Positions 34,685-42,458 of a stretch of 52,220 nt of DNA are shown piece by piece; within the stretch, counting starts at the first letter, position 1; every line of letters begins with the position of its first letter. The DNA is taken from positions 1 to 52,220 of the forward strand of contig JAJDTR010000111.1 in the NCBI GenBank assembly GCA_022827055.1, given 5' to 3'. Made by a program: the position numbers and the translations under genes. The stretch is from Candidatus Poribacteria bacterium (GTDB taxonomy: Bacteria; Poribacteria; WGA-4E; JAJDTR01). The notes below the pieces were generated by a model that was not told where the DNA came from, did no database searches, and worked only from the letters and a program-made list of their open reading frames with translations.

Positions 34685-35455
34685 GTAGGTTGGGTTGAAC
34701 GAGTAAGTGAAATGTCCGTATGAAATGGAATTGGCTTAGGGAGTCTCATCTGGATTCAACACCCGGATATCCGAGTGAAACCCAACTCCGTATGCCATAG
34801 ATGCAAATGAGATATCGCCGAGCAAAAATAAAGGGCAGCACGTACTTCTTTACTGTCGTCACTTACAATCGTAAACCTTTTCTTTGCCATCCACGTAACG
34901 CAGAACTACTGCGTCAGGCATTTCAGAATACGACGCAACGACATCCCATGGAGATTGATGCTTTTGTTTTGCTTCCTGACCATCTACATAGCATCTGGAC
35001 TCTGCCTGAAGATGACCACAACTTCTCAATGCGATGGCGTCTAATCAAAAGTCACTTCAGTCGCAATTGTGATATCAAGTATAGTGGTATTGTTTCCACA
35101 TCACGACACGGTAAACAGGAGCGAGCATTTTGGCAACGTAGATTTTGGGAACACATGATTAGAAACGATCAAGATTTCCAAGACCACGTGGAATACATTC
35201 ACTATAATCCCGTCAAACACGGTTTGGCAACGGCTCCTAAGGATTGGGAGTATTCTAGTTTTCATCGTTACGTCGAAACGGGCTTGTATGATGAGATGTG
35301 GGGAACGGTAGGTGATATATCGTTCGATCCAAATATTGGTAATGAATAAGTTAAGTTGGGTTTCACTATACACCTTCACATGACTGTGCTTGTCGAAAAT
35401 CAGAATCCCTATGGCTGAGGTAACCATTGGCGATTAACCGTTCAACCCAACCTAC
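34685..35455 (+). mobile_element. RAYT unit with inverted REP ends (771 bp)
   Basis: The left end (34685-34786) runs GTAGGTTGGGTTGAACG to GAGTGAAACCCAAC; the right end (35355-35455) runs GTTGGGTTTCACT to GTTCAACCCAACCTAC. They are inverse complements in layout and each is about 101 bp. Between them lies one transposase gene. Loose copies of the right end are at 4384, 8366, 35496, 35715 and 35933, and a decayed whole unit at 39632-40338. Confidence 0.8.
34801..35349 (+). CDS. REP-associated tyrosine transposase (RAYT)
   Basis: A 182-residue Y1-type HUH transposase of the REP-associated group. HUH motif H61-L-H63 in LLPDHLHSIW; catalytic Tyr Y132 in EYIHYNPVKHGL, followed by the family's YSSFHRYV. 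It cuts single-stranded DNA next to REP hairpins and joins covalently through the Tyr. The start ATG 34801 directly follows the left REP end. The ends of its unit and most palindromes in the window carry the GTAG foot recognised by such enzymes in Enterobacteria, so this protein is a candidate mobiliser of those repeats. Confidence 0.9.
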   Translation: MQMRYRRAKIKGSTYFFTVVTYNRKPFLCHPRNAELLRQAFQNTTQRHPMEIDAFVLLPDHLHSIWTLPEDDHNFSMRWRLIKSHFSRNCDIKYSGIVSTSRHGKQERAFWQRRFWEHMIRNDQDFQDHVEYIHYNPVKHGLATAPKDWEYSSFHRYVETGLYDEMWGTVGDISFDPNIGNE

Positions 35456-35495
35456 GGGCTAACGCGCTCATTATCCATTGAGATCTAGAAAGGCA

Positions 35496-36033
35496 GTTGG
35501 GTTTCACTACACATTTCTACCTGACGATACTTGTCGACAATCGCAATCCATCTAGGTGAGGAAACCATTGGCGACTATCCATTCAACCCAACCTACGGGC
35601 TGTCGTTCTTCTTTTTCACTTGCTTGAACAGATTTCTATCGCACGGGATTTATTATCGCCCTCGTTATCCACTCGCTTGATCGTTCATCCCGACCTATGA
35701 CATCTAGAAAGGCAGTTGGGTTTCACTACACATTTCTACCTGACGGTACTTGTCGAAAATCGTAATCCATCTAGGTGAGGTAATCATTGGCAATTGGCCG
35801 TTCAACCCAACCTACGGGCTGCCGTTCTTCTTTTTCACTTGCTTGAACAGATTTCTATCGCACGGGATTACTATCGCCCTCGTTATCCACTCGGTTGATC
35901 GCTCATCCCAACCTATAAGGTCTAGAAAGGCAGTTGGGTTTCACTACACATTTCTACCTGACGGTACTTGTCGAAAATCGTAATCCATCTAGGTGAGGTA
36001 ATCATTGGCAATTGGCCGTTCAACCCAACCTAC
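35496..36033 (+). repeat. Tandem array of RAYT right ends, period 218-219 bp
   Basis: Three right-end units start at 35496, 35715 and 35933. Spacers of about 117 bp contain a family C repeat (TTTCTATCGCACGGGATT ... GATC) and end CTAGAAAGGCA. The last copy is partial. The units are nearly identical to each other. No gene lies between 35350 and 36059. Confidence 0.85.
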
Positions 36034-36059
36034 GGGCTTTTCGTTTGACCGATTCCAGC

Positions 36060-36971
36060 CTACGTGTTTAGCGCGGTGACGCCGAATTCCGCTTCAAAGT
36101 CATGCCAGACGTCGTCCGGGATGTGTGCGGTGGCGGCATCGTATCCCTCTTCGACCTGCTGTTTGTTCGCGGGGCCGAACATGACAATGCCGTCAACCGG
36201 CGCGGCGAGGCAGAACTGCACCGCCAAGTGACGGATATTCACGCCTCGCGCTTGACACCACTTCCACATATCGTGCGCTTGCGGCTTGGCGTCCAGGTTT
36301 TCTTTTCTCGCGCGACGGAGTTCATCCTCCTGATTCGGCTCCACGCCGGTGAGTGTACCCATCGCCATCGGGCTGGCGAGGATTATTCCGACATCATGTT
36401 CCCGCGCCAGCGGAAGCGTGGTTTCCGCAACCGATTGGTCCAGCAGGGTGTAGTCCAAAAAGGTGAGTACAATGTCGATATGTCCGGTTTCGATGGCGCG
36501 CCGATGAAACTCGTGTTGACGCACGCCGAGACCGAGGTGTCGGATGAACCCCTCCTCTTTCATCTTTATCAGCTCGTCCAGAGCATGACCGGGAGCGAGC
36601 GGATCTTCAATGTCGATGGCATCGTGAATTAACACGGAATCCAGATAGTCCGTCTTGAGGTATTTGAGGCTATTCTCCACGCTGCGGCGGGTCGTCGCAG
36701 CGGAGAAGTCTTTCTTGCCGTCTTTCTCAAGCGGACTGACCTTGGCTTGCAGGTAGACCTCTTGGCGCAAGCCGCCCTCCAACGCTTTTCCCCAGCGATC
36801 TTCCTGCCCTCTGGGGTAGGTGTCGATGTAATTGATGCCCAAGTCAATCGCACGATGAATCCCTTCTATCGTCTCGCGTTCCGAGCCTTGACCCAGCCAT
36901 GCAGCGCCGAGTCCAAGGGATGCGGGCATCATCTCGGTGCGCCCCATTCGCCGTGTATCCAGTCTTGCCAT
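36060..36971 (-). CDS. Aldo/keto reductase
   Basis: A 303-residue AKR-fold oxidoreductase. D50 in NYIDTYPRGQEDRWGKAL, the Lys in YLQAKVSP and the His in SVLIHD match the catalytic Asp, Lys and His. The catalytic Tyr seems displaced: Y52 follows D50 by two positions instead of five, because the loop is shorter than usual. Later strands GIILASPMAMGTL and VDGIVMFGPANKQQVEE are standard NADPH-binding parts. Members reduce sugar aldehydes or ketones. It is transcribed towards the repeat array and has no partner gene. Confidence 0.82.
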   Translation of the reverse strand: MARLDTRRMGRTEMMPASLGLGAAWLGQGSERETIEGIHRAIDLGINYIDTYPRGQEDRWGKALEGGLRQEVYLQAKVSPLEKDGKKDFSAATTRRSVENSLKYLKTDYLDSVLIHDAIDIEDPLAPGHALDELIKMKEEGFIRHLGLGVRQHEFHRRAIETGHIDIVLTFLDYTLLDQSVAETTLPLAREHDVGIILASPMAMGTLTGVEPNQEDELRRARKENLDAKPQAHDMWKWCQARGVNIRHLAVQFCLAAPVDGIVMFGPANKQQVEEGYDAATAHIPDDVWHDFEAEFGVTALNT

Positions 36972-37061
36972 GCCACCTCCTGTGTTTCTTCGCTACCGTT
37001 TTAGTCCTCGTAGTTGCCCGTCGTCAATATAACGCGGATCACGTGACGGATCAAGAGAAAA

Positions 37062-37089
37062 GTAGGGAACGCAGATCTGCGTCCCCTAC
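37062..37089 (+). repeat. GTAG palindrome with feet on both sides
   Basis: GTAGGGAACGCAGATC on the left and TGCGTCCCCTAC on the right, so the foot is present in both orientations. Confidence 0.75.
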
Positions 37090-37210
37090 AGTCCGATAAT
37101 GTGTTTGAATAATATCGTGCAGCCATTTCCAGTAATTCGCGCATGAGCGAAATCATGATTATGTTGTTGTATTCTACACACCTTTTGCGCTCTTAGTGGT
37201 TTCAAAGGCT

Positions 37211-37265
37211 GGTGGGCAGTGGATTTCTATCGCACTCGCTATTCACTCGCTTGATCCCACCCTAC
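37211..37265 (+). repeat. GGTGGGCA palindrome split by a family C repeat
   Basis: GGTGGGCAGT, then GGATTTCTATCGCACTCGCT and ATTCACTCGCTTGAT, then CCCACCCTAC. The uninterrupted version is at 17276-17296. It is a clear example of family C insertion. The 36972-37551 gap otherwise holds only repeats. Confidence 0.75.
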
Positions 37266-37290
37266 ATAAACGTAGCCAGCATTAGGCAAG

Positions 37291-37315
37291 GTCGCGATTC
37301 GGAGATCGCTCCTAC
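37291..37315 (-). repeat. GTAG-footed repeat, family A
   Basis: Inverted exact copy of the GAATC type, ending CTCCTAC. A compact REP hairpin (AGTTGGGTTTCGC ... CCAACCTACGGAC, about 37375-37410) follows. Confidence 0.8.
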
Positions 37316-37551
37316 AGAGTCCGACGTTCAATGAAACGAGTAGGAGTAACCGAAACTGCATTAGTCTGCACTTGGAGTTGGGTTTCGCTGCGCTCAACCC
37401 AACCTACGGACTGGAGAGATTGTCCTTGACCGAACGGTGTCCGCTGCGTAAAATGGTAGTGGCAATTTACAACGAAATCGGATTCTTCCAAGCGGCTTTC
37501 AAAATGATATTTCACGACGTATTCAACTATCAACTCCAAGGAGATTGATTT

Positions 37552-38532
37552 ATGGCACTGTCACCTGAGTTGTGCAAGAAGATGTACAAAGATATGTGGC
37601 GCATTCGGCTCTTCGAGGAGGAGGCGCATCGCCAAACGAGTCTGGGCAGCGTGGTGGGAGCGCTGCACATGTATTGCGGGGAGGAGGCGGTCGCGGTCGG
37701 CGTTTGCGGCAATCTGCGCGATGACGACTATGTTTTGGGCACGCACCGCAGCCACGGGCACTGCATCGCCAAGGGCGCCAAACCGAACGAGATGATGGCG
37801 GAGTTGTTCGGTAAAGTCACGGGCACTTGCGCCGGAAAGGGCGGTTCGATGCATATCGCCGATTTTTCGCTTAACATGCTGGGCGCCAACGGCATCGTGG
37901 GCGCGGGTATCGGGCCCGCCACCGGCGCGGCGCTCGCCGGCAAGATGCGCGGAACGGACCAGGTGTCGGTCTGTTTCTTCGGCGACGGCGCCGCCGCGCG
38001 GGGTACCTTCCACGAGGGCATCGGGTTCGGCGCGTTGTGGAAGCTGCCGGTGATTTACGTCTGCGAGAACAATCAATATCAGCAGTGGGTGCCGCGGTCG
38101 AACGTGGCGGTACTCGATTCGGTCGCGGATATGGCGGGGTCGTATGCCATTCCCGGCGTATCCATTGACGGACAGGACATCGTCGAGGTCTACGAGGTGG
38201 TTGGTCAGGCGGTTGAACGCGCCCGCAACGGCGGCGGTCCCACGTTGGTCGAGGCGAAAACCTACCGCTTCCACGGACACAGCTTGGGCGACGAGGAGCA
38301 GTACCGTTCCAGCGATGAGGTTGATTCGTGGAAAACGGAGCGCGACCCGATTACGCTTTTTCATACGGTGATGACGCACAAAGGGTGGTTGACCGAAGAA
38401 GAGGACGCGGCGATTCAGGATGAGGCAAAAACCGAGATTACGGACGCGGTGAAGTTTGCCGAAGAAAGCCCGTACCCGACGGCTGCAAACGTTACCACGG
38501 ACGTGCTCGCTCCCGAGCAGGAGGTGGCATAA
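37552..38532 (+). CDS. pdhA: TPP-dependent dehydrogenase E1 component, alpha subunit
   Basis: A 326-residue E1 alpha of the pyruvate/acetoin dehydrogenase type. The thiamine diphosphate motif runs from G144-D145-G146 (FFGDGAAARGTFHEG) to N173-N174 (VCENNQYQQW). Further signatures are RIRLFEEEAHRQ near the N-terminus, GTHRSHGHCIAKG, GKGGSMHI and KTYRFHGHSLGDEEQYRS. It decarboxylates a 2-oxoacid or acetoin and passes the acyl group to lipoyl-E2. AAGGAG lies 9 nt upstream of the ATG. The stop overlaps the E1 beta start by one base. Length and sequence fit AcoA as well as PdhA, so the substrate is uncertain. Confidence 0.9.
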   Translation: MALSPELCKKMYKDMWRIRLFEEEAHRQTSLGSVVGALHMYCGEEAVAVGVCGNLRDDDYVLGTHRSHGHCIAKGAKPNEMMAELFGKVTGTCAGKGGSMHIADFSLNMLGANGIVGAGIGPATGAALAGKMRGTDQVSVCFFGDGAAARGTFHEGIGFGALWKLPVIYVCENNQYQQWVPRSNVAVLDSVADMAGSYAIPGVSIDGQDIVEVYEVVGQAVERARNGGGPTLVEAKTYRFHGHSLGDEEQYRSSDEVDSWKTERDPITLFHTVMTHKGWLTEEEDAAIQDEAKTEITDAVKFAEESPYPTAANVTTDVLAPEQEVA

Positions 38533-39503
38533 TGAAAACGTTGACCTTCAGCGGGGCGCTATGCGAAGCGCTGCACGAGGAGATGGAACGTGACGAATCC
38601 GTATTCGTCATGGGGGAAGATGTCATCACGCACGGGGGACCTTACAAGGTGACCGATGGCATCGCGGAACGTTTCCCGGAACGGATTTTCGAAACGCCAA
38701 TCGCCGAAGCGGGTATCGTCGGATTGGGCGTCGGCGCCGCCATGGCTGGCATGAGTCCGGTCGTCGAGATCATGTACATGGACTTTGTGACTTGCGCCAT
38801 GGACGAGGTTGTCAATCAAGCCGCGAAGATGCGCTACATGACCGGGGGCCAAGCCAGCGTTCCGATGGTGATCCGGCTTCCGTGCGGCGTCGGTCGATTG
38901 CTGGCAGCGCAGCACTCGCAGATTATGGAATCGTGGTTTATGCATGTGCCGGGTTTGCAGGTGGTTGTGCCTTCAACGCCGAGCGACGCCAAGGGATTGC
39001 TCAAATCCGCGGTGCGCAGCCCGGACCCGGTGCTGTTTTTCGAGTACAAGCGAATTTATACGTCCAGGGGCGAAGTGCCGGACGGGGAGCACACCGTGCC
39101 CATCGGCAAAGCGGATATCAGCCGGGAAGGCGAGGACGCGACGGTTGTCGCCATCGGGCCGATGGTGCAGAAATCACTCGAAGCGGCGGTGCTGTTGGAG
39201 GATGACGGTTACGATGTTGAGGTCGTCGACGTGAGGTCGCTGTCGCCGTTGGATACAGAGACTATCTGCGAATCGGTGAATCGGACGGGTCACGCCGTGG
39301 TGTGCGGAGAGGACTCCAGTTTTGCCGGGGCGGTTTCCGAGATCGCGGCGATGATTGGCGAGAACTGTTTTGACTCGCTCAAAGCGCCGGTCACGCGGAT
39401 CGGAAGTCCGCATGTGCCGATGCCGTTTAGCTCGGAACTCGCTAAGCACGTGGTGCCCGAAGTTCCCAATATCACCGAGGCGGTCAACCGTGTAATGGCG
39501 TAG
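38532..39503 (+). CDS. pdhB: TPP-dependent dehydrogenase E1 component, beta subunit
   Basis: A 323-residue E1 beta. Landmarks are FVMGEDVITHGGPYKVTDGI, PIAEAGIVGLGVGAAMAG, the active-site H128 in AAQHSQIMESWF and the segment PGLQVVVPSTPSDAKGLL. It forms the heterotetramer with E1 alpha; its start shares a base with the alpha stop (TAATG), so the two are translationally coupled. The E2 gene is 1.08 kb downstream, beyond transposon debris, although E1 and E2 genes are usually contiguous. The symbol is tentative because acetoin dehydrogenase AcoB looks much the same. Confidence 0.9.
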   Translation: MKTLTFSGALCEALHEEMERDESVFVMGEDVITHGGPYKVTDGIAERFPERIFETPIAEAGIVGLGVGAAMAGMSPVVEIMYMDFVTCAMDEVVNQAAKMRYMTGGQASVPMVIRLPCGVGRLLAAQHSQIMESWFMHVPGLQVVVPSTPSDAKGLLKSAVRSPDPVLFFEYKRIYTSRGEVPDGEHTVPIGKADISREGEDATVVAIGPMVQKSLEAAVLLEDDGYDVEVVDVRSLSPLDTETICESVNRTGHAVVCGEDSSFAGAVSEIAAMIGENCFDSLKAPVTRIGSPHVPMPFSSELAKHVVPEVPNITEAVNRVMA

Positions 39504-39554
39504 GAGGACGTTTCCGAAATCTGCAATGGTTAGCCTGATGTGAGACACTCATAG

Positions 39555-39627
39555 CTGCTGTCCGCTCGGCTTGGATTGCCAAATCCAAGCCTTAACCGAT
39601 GAGGTTATCAATCGGTAAGAGCAGCAG
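39555..39627 (+). other. Three-stem junction-like structured element
   Basis: CTGCTG(TCCG)CTC at 39555-39567 pairs with GAGCAGCAG at 39619-39627. Inside are two hairpins: GGCTTGGATT-GCCA-AATCCAAGCC (39068-offset copy in DNA 39568-39591) and ACCGAT-GAGGTTATCA-ATCGGT (39595-39616). All stems are perfect apart from a 4-nt bulge. The second hairpin part resembles the right half of the MITE at 39829-40000, so it may be mobile-element DNA and not an RNA gene. Confidence 0.5.
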
Positions 39628-39828
39628 ATCCGTAGGTTGGGTTGAACGAAAAAGTGAAATATCTCAAGAATCAGGCTTTGCTTGCCGAGCCTGAATTGGA
39701 TTCAACTCCCAGAGCTCCGAGTGAAACCCAACGCTTCGCGCCACTGATGTAAATGAGATATCGTCGAGCGAAAACCAGAAGCGGAACGTATTTCTTTACC
39801 GTCGTCACTCACAATCGTAGTCCTTTTC

Positions 39829-40000
39829 GTAACTGTTTAGTTCACTCTCAAGTTCGTCGTAGTGCAATTCATTGCACGTTCGCGTAAGCTTGTAAACCCT
39901 CGCCCGATTCATTGGGATTAGATTGCACTTCTTTACTTGACGCGTTTCCTGCCCGCTTGGTCTGGATTGACAAATCCAAACCGATGGACTAAACAGTTAC
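39829..40000 (+). mobile_element. MITE-like element 1 (172 bp)
   Basis: Terminal inverted repeats GTAACTGTTTAGT / ACTAAACAGTTAC (13 bp). It lies inside the decayed RAYT gene, but with no target duplication: the RAYT sequence stops at codon 29 on the left and resumes at about codon 159 on the right. Inner sequence includes GTGCAATTCATTGCAC and GGATTGACAAATCC. There is no coding capacity. Confidence 0.7.
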
Positions 40001-40055
40001 CGGGATTGTATGATGAGATGTGGGGAACGGTAGGTGATGTGTCGTTTGACCAGAA

Positions 40056-40209
40056 GTAACTGTTTAGTCTATCAATCTGATTTGGGAATGTAGGTTGGTC
40101 GTGCCGCAGTTTAATCCCTGTTTCTATACCATGAGCGTAATGTAGGAGCGATCTCCAGGTCGCGATTTCCTGTTGGCGAGTAAGTTTTGGACTGAACTAA
40201 ACAGTTACG
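40056..40209 (+). mobile_element. MITE-like element 2 (154 bp)
   Basis: Same GTAACTGTTTAGT termini as element 1. It is flanked by a perfect 8-bp duplication, GACCAGAA at 40048-40055 and 40210-40217; removing one copy plus the element restores the RAYT reading SFDQNIGNE. GTAA ends with 8-bp duplications are typical of the IS66 family, so a non-autonomous IS66 derivative is likely. It carries a family A repeat at 40142-40166. Confidence 0.75.
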
Positions 40210-40353
40210 ACCAGAATATAGGTAATGAATGAATTAAGTTGGGTTTCACTACACATCTCTATTTGACAGAGCGTGTCGAGAATCGCAATACAATTAATTG
40301 AGGCAATTGTTGGCGATGATCCGTTCAACCCAACCTACGTACTACCCCACACG

Positions 40354-40377
40354 GTAGGTGCGGTTTCCAACCGCACC
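40354..40377 (+). repeat. GTAG-footed palindrome (GTGCGGTT stem)
   Basis: GTAG, GTGCGGTT-TCC-AACCGCAC. Between here and the E2 gene (40378-40583) no gene is seen. Confidence 0.75.
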
Positions 40378-40583
40378 GGCACCTACGGAATCCAGCGCCA
40401 TGAGTCATCTTCTGTGGCGCACCCATCAATGAATAGGTTGGTATTCCATCGTCTACATCTGCATGAAGATTAACAGTTTAAGGCATTGAATTGGCGCAAC
40501 CTGCGCCTTAAAACGCTTAACTTGACCCCTATGGGAGGATTTCCCGACATCGCATCTATGCGCATCGCAGGAAAGGAGATCAC

Positions 40584-41960
40584 ATGGCAGTACAGTTCCG
40601 TCTAGCGGCGTTTGGTCACACGATGGAAACGGGGCGCGTCGTCGAGTGGCACATCGCCGAAGGGAGCAGAATTGAAGAGGGGGAACCCCTGGTTTCGATC
40701 GAGACAGACAAAACGGTCGTCGAGGTGGAGTCGCCGATCAGCGGTGTGGTGCTGCGCATCGTCGGCGAAGCCGATGGCGAGTACGATGTCGGCGACACCT
40801 TGGCGTGGATCGGCGAGGAGGGCGAGGAGGTGCCGGACGCCCCCGCCGCGCCGCCCAAAACTCCAGCCGCAGATCAGCCGGCAGAATCGCGGGCGACGCC
40901 GGTGGCACTGCGACTCGCGCAACGGCATGGGATAGACGCCGAGGCGCTCGCGGGCACGGGCCCCGGCGGGCGCATAACCAAGGAGGATGTGCAGAAGGCT
41001 ATTGACGAGGGCACGGGAACACCGGTGAAGGCTGCAGACGAGAAACCTGCCGCCAGCCCCGCTGAACCGCCCAAGACTTCTACCGCTGATCGACCTTCGG
41101 GATCGCGTGTGACGCCGGTCGCACAGAGGCTCGCGGAGCGGCACAACATAGACGCTGGATCGCTCGCCGGCACGGGACCGGGCGGACGGGTGACGAAAGA
41201 GGATGTGCAGCGGGCTATCGACACGGGCGCAGCGAGTCCCGCAAAACCGGCGGAGGAAACACCAACGTCCGAAGTTGAAGTCGTTCCGCTTAGCGGTATC
41301 CGCCGCACGACCGCCGCGCGTCTCGGCGAAATCTGGTCGCAAGCGCCGCATGTCACGGAAGGCATCGAGGTCGATTTCAGCGCCATCCTGAACCTGCGGT
41401 CAGTGAACGAGGAGGCGTGGCGCCAGTCTCACGGCGTGGCACCATCAATCAACGATTTTGTGCTGAAAGCGACAGCAGAGGCGTTGAAATTACATCCCCA
41501 GCTCAACGCGGCACTCATCGACGGGGCGGTGCACCAGTACCGCGAGGTCAACTTGGGTGTTGCCGTCGACATCCCGGATGGCTTGGTGGTGCCGGTTATT
41601 CGGGGCGCCGATGCTCTCGGTATCGTGGAGATTGCGACTCAGGTCAGGTCGCTTGCGGAGCGTGCGCGGGAGGGGAAGCTGCGAGTTGATGACTATGCGG
41701 ACGGCACCTTCACCGTCACCAACCTCGGCGGGCTTGGAGTGGACTGGTTCACACCCGTTCTCAATCCGCCGCAGTGCGCGATTCTTGGCGTGGGGCGGGT
41801 GCGACGGGTTGCCGTGTTTGCCGGTGAATCGATTGTGGCGCGGGATATCGGGACGCTGGTTCTCACCTTTGACCATCGGGCGATAGACGGTGCGCCGTGT
41901 GCTCGGTTCCTCGGGGAGTTGAAAGGGCTGATCGAGGCGCCGGAAGGGTTGTTGCCTTGA
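40584..41960 (+). CDS. pdhC: Dihydrolipoamide acyltransferase (E2) with two E3-binding domains
   Basis: A 458-residue E2 subunit. One lipoyl domain (1-78) carries K43 in ETDKTVVEVES. Pro/Ala-rich linkers then join two nearly identical peripheral-subunit-binding domains, at about 103-140 (RATPVALRLAQRHGIDAEA, TGPGGRITKEDVQKAI) and 175-212 (RVTPVAQRLAERHNIDAGS, TGPGGRVTKEDVQRAI). The catalytic domain (from about 232) ends with D430-H431-R-A-I-D435-G in TFDHRAIDGA, the acyltransferase motif. It collects the acyl group from E1 and passes it to CoA. AAAGGAG is 7 nt upstream of the ATG. No E3 gene is in the window. Most E2 proteins have a single such domain. Confidence 0.9.
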   Translation: MAVQFRLAAFGHTMETGRVVEWHIAEGSRIEEGEPLVSIETDKTVVEVESPISGVVLRIVGEADGEYDVGDTLAWIGEEGEEVPDAPAAPPKTPAADQPAESRATPVALRLAQRHGIDAEALAGTGPGGRITKEDVQKAIDEGTGTPVKAADEKPAASPAEPPKTSTADRPSGSRVTPVAQRLAERHNIDAGSLAGTGPGGRVTKEDVQRAIDTGAASPAKPAEETPTSEVEVVPLSGIRRTTAARLGEIWSQAPHVTEGIEVDFSAILNLRSVNEEAWRQSHGVAPSINDFVLKATAEALKLHPQLNAALIDGAVHQYREVNLGVAVDIPDGLVVPVIRGADALGIVEIATQVRSLAERAREGKLRVDDYADGTFTVTNLGGLGVDWFTPVLNPPQCAILGVGRVRRVAVFAGESIVARDIGTLVLTFDHRAIDGAPCARFLGELKGLIEAPEGLLP

Positions 41961-41994
41961 GGGGCGATTTGAGGAGGTCATAGCAAAGACCTTT

Positions 41995-42020
41995 GTAGGG
42001 AACGCTGATTTGCGTTCCCT
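41995..42020 (+). repeat. GTAG-footed palindrome (GGAACGC stem)
   Basis: GTAGGGAACGC-TGATTT-GCGTTCCCTA. It lies 34 bp after the E2 stop. Confidence 0.7.
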
Positions 42021-42147
42021 AAGTGGTTACTGGATAACGTTGCCTTGAGGATTTGGCGCCGGGAAAGGTTGGAGTTGGGTTTCGTTAGGTGTTTGTAGAT
42101 AAACAGCACACCGGTAAGCAGAATTCTTCTTTGATCAAATACCTGTC

Positions 42148-42210
42148 GCCCCGCTGGGGCTTTGATGTGGAGTGACTCGATTTACTATACACCTATCGCC
42201 CCTCCGGGGC
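42148..42210 (+). repeat. Two GCCCC/GGGGC hairpins
   Basis: GCCCC-GCT-GGGGC (42148-42160) and GCCCC-TCC-GGGGC followed by TTTT (42198-42210). The second has the form of a rho-independent terminator but stands 240 bp past the E2 stop. Related hairpins appear in reverse near 22070-22085 (GCCCCAGCAGGGC) and at 52077-52142. Confidence 0.5.
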
Positions 42211-42380
42211 TTTTAGATGCCGGTAGAATCTCTATCACACTGGGATCCCTATTGCGCAGGATTTACTATCGGCCTCGCCATTTAGTCCGTTGATCAGGTC
42301 AAAGGCAGACACTCTTTTAATCCGTCTAATCTGTGATTCAGACAATTGGTGCACAGACGATAAGCACAGACAAGGTTGAA

Positions 42381-42446
42381 GGAGTCATCAACGGGGCTGG
42401 TGTTATCAACATTTTCGACCTCGTCTCCGCGGTTAACCAATTTTAG
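42381..42446 (+). pseudogene. Dockerin stub of a lost LRR/dockerin gene
   Basis: A short frame GVINGAGVINIFDLVSAVNQF then TAG matches the final dockerin repeat of the family (DGVVNVFDLVFVANQF). It lies 12 bp before the next intact paralogue. It is probably the end of a fifth tandem copy that was deleted. Confidence 0.7.
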
Positions 42447-42458
42447 AGGGACCGAAAC

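Larger units (their letters stand above)
39632..40338 (+). mobile_element. Decayed RAYT unit between E1 beta and E2
   Basis: Left end 39632-39732 (GTAGGTTGGGTTGAACG ... GTGAAACCCAAC) and right end 40239-40338 match the intact unit at 34685-35455. Inside, 39753-39828 encodes the RAYT N-terminus (MRYRRAKTRSGTYFFTVVTH), 40001-40055 its C-terminal GLYDEMWGTVGDVSFDQ, and 40210-40229 NIGNE plus stop. The middle of the gene is missing and two MITE-like elements occupy the breaks. The unit cannot make an active transposase. Confidence 0.8.

Noticed and set aside
35355..36033. Array resembling a CRISPR
   Set aside because: Units of 218 bp with nearly identical spacers are BIME-like REP arrays, not short repeats with unique spacers; no cas genes.
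42198..42215. Terminator for the dehydrogenase operon
   Set aside because: The GCCCC/GGGGC hairpin with TTTT is plausible in form, but it is 240 bp past the stop and belongs to a dispersed hairpin group, so I list it only as a repeat.
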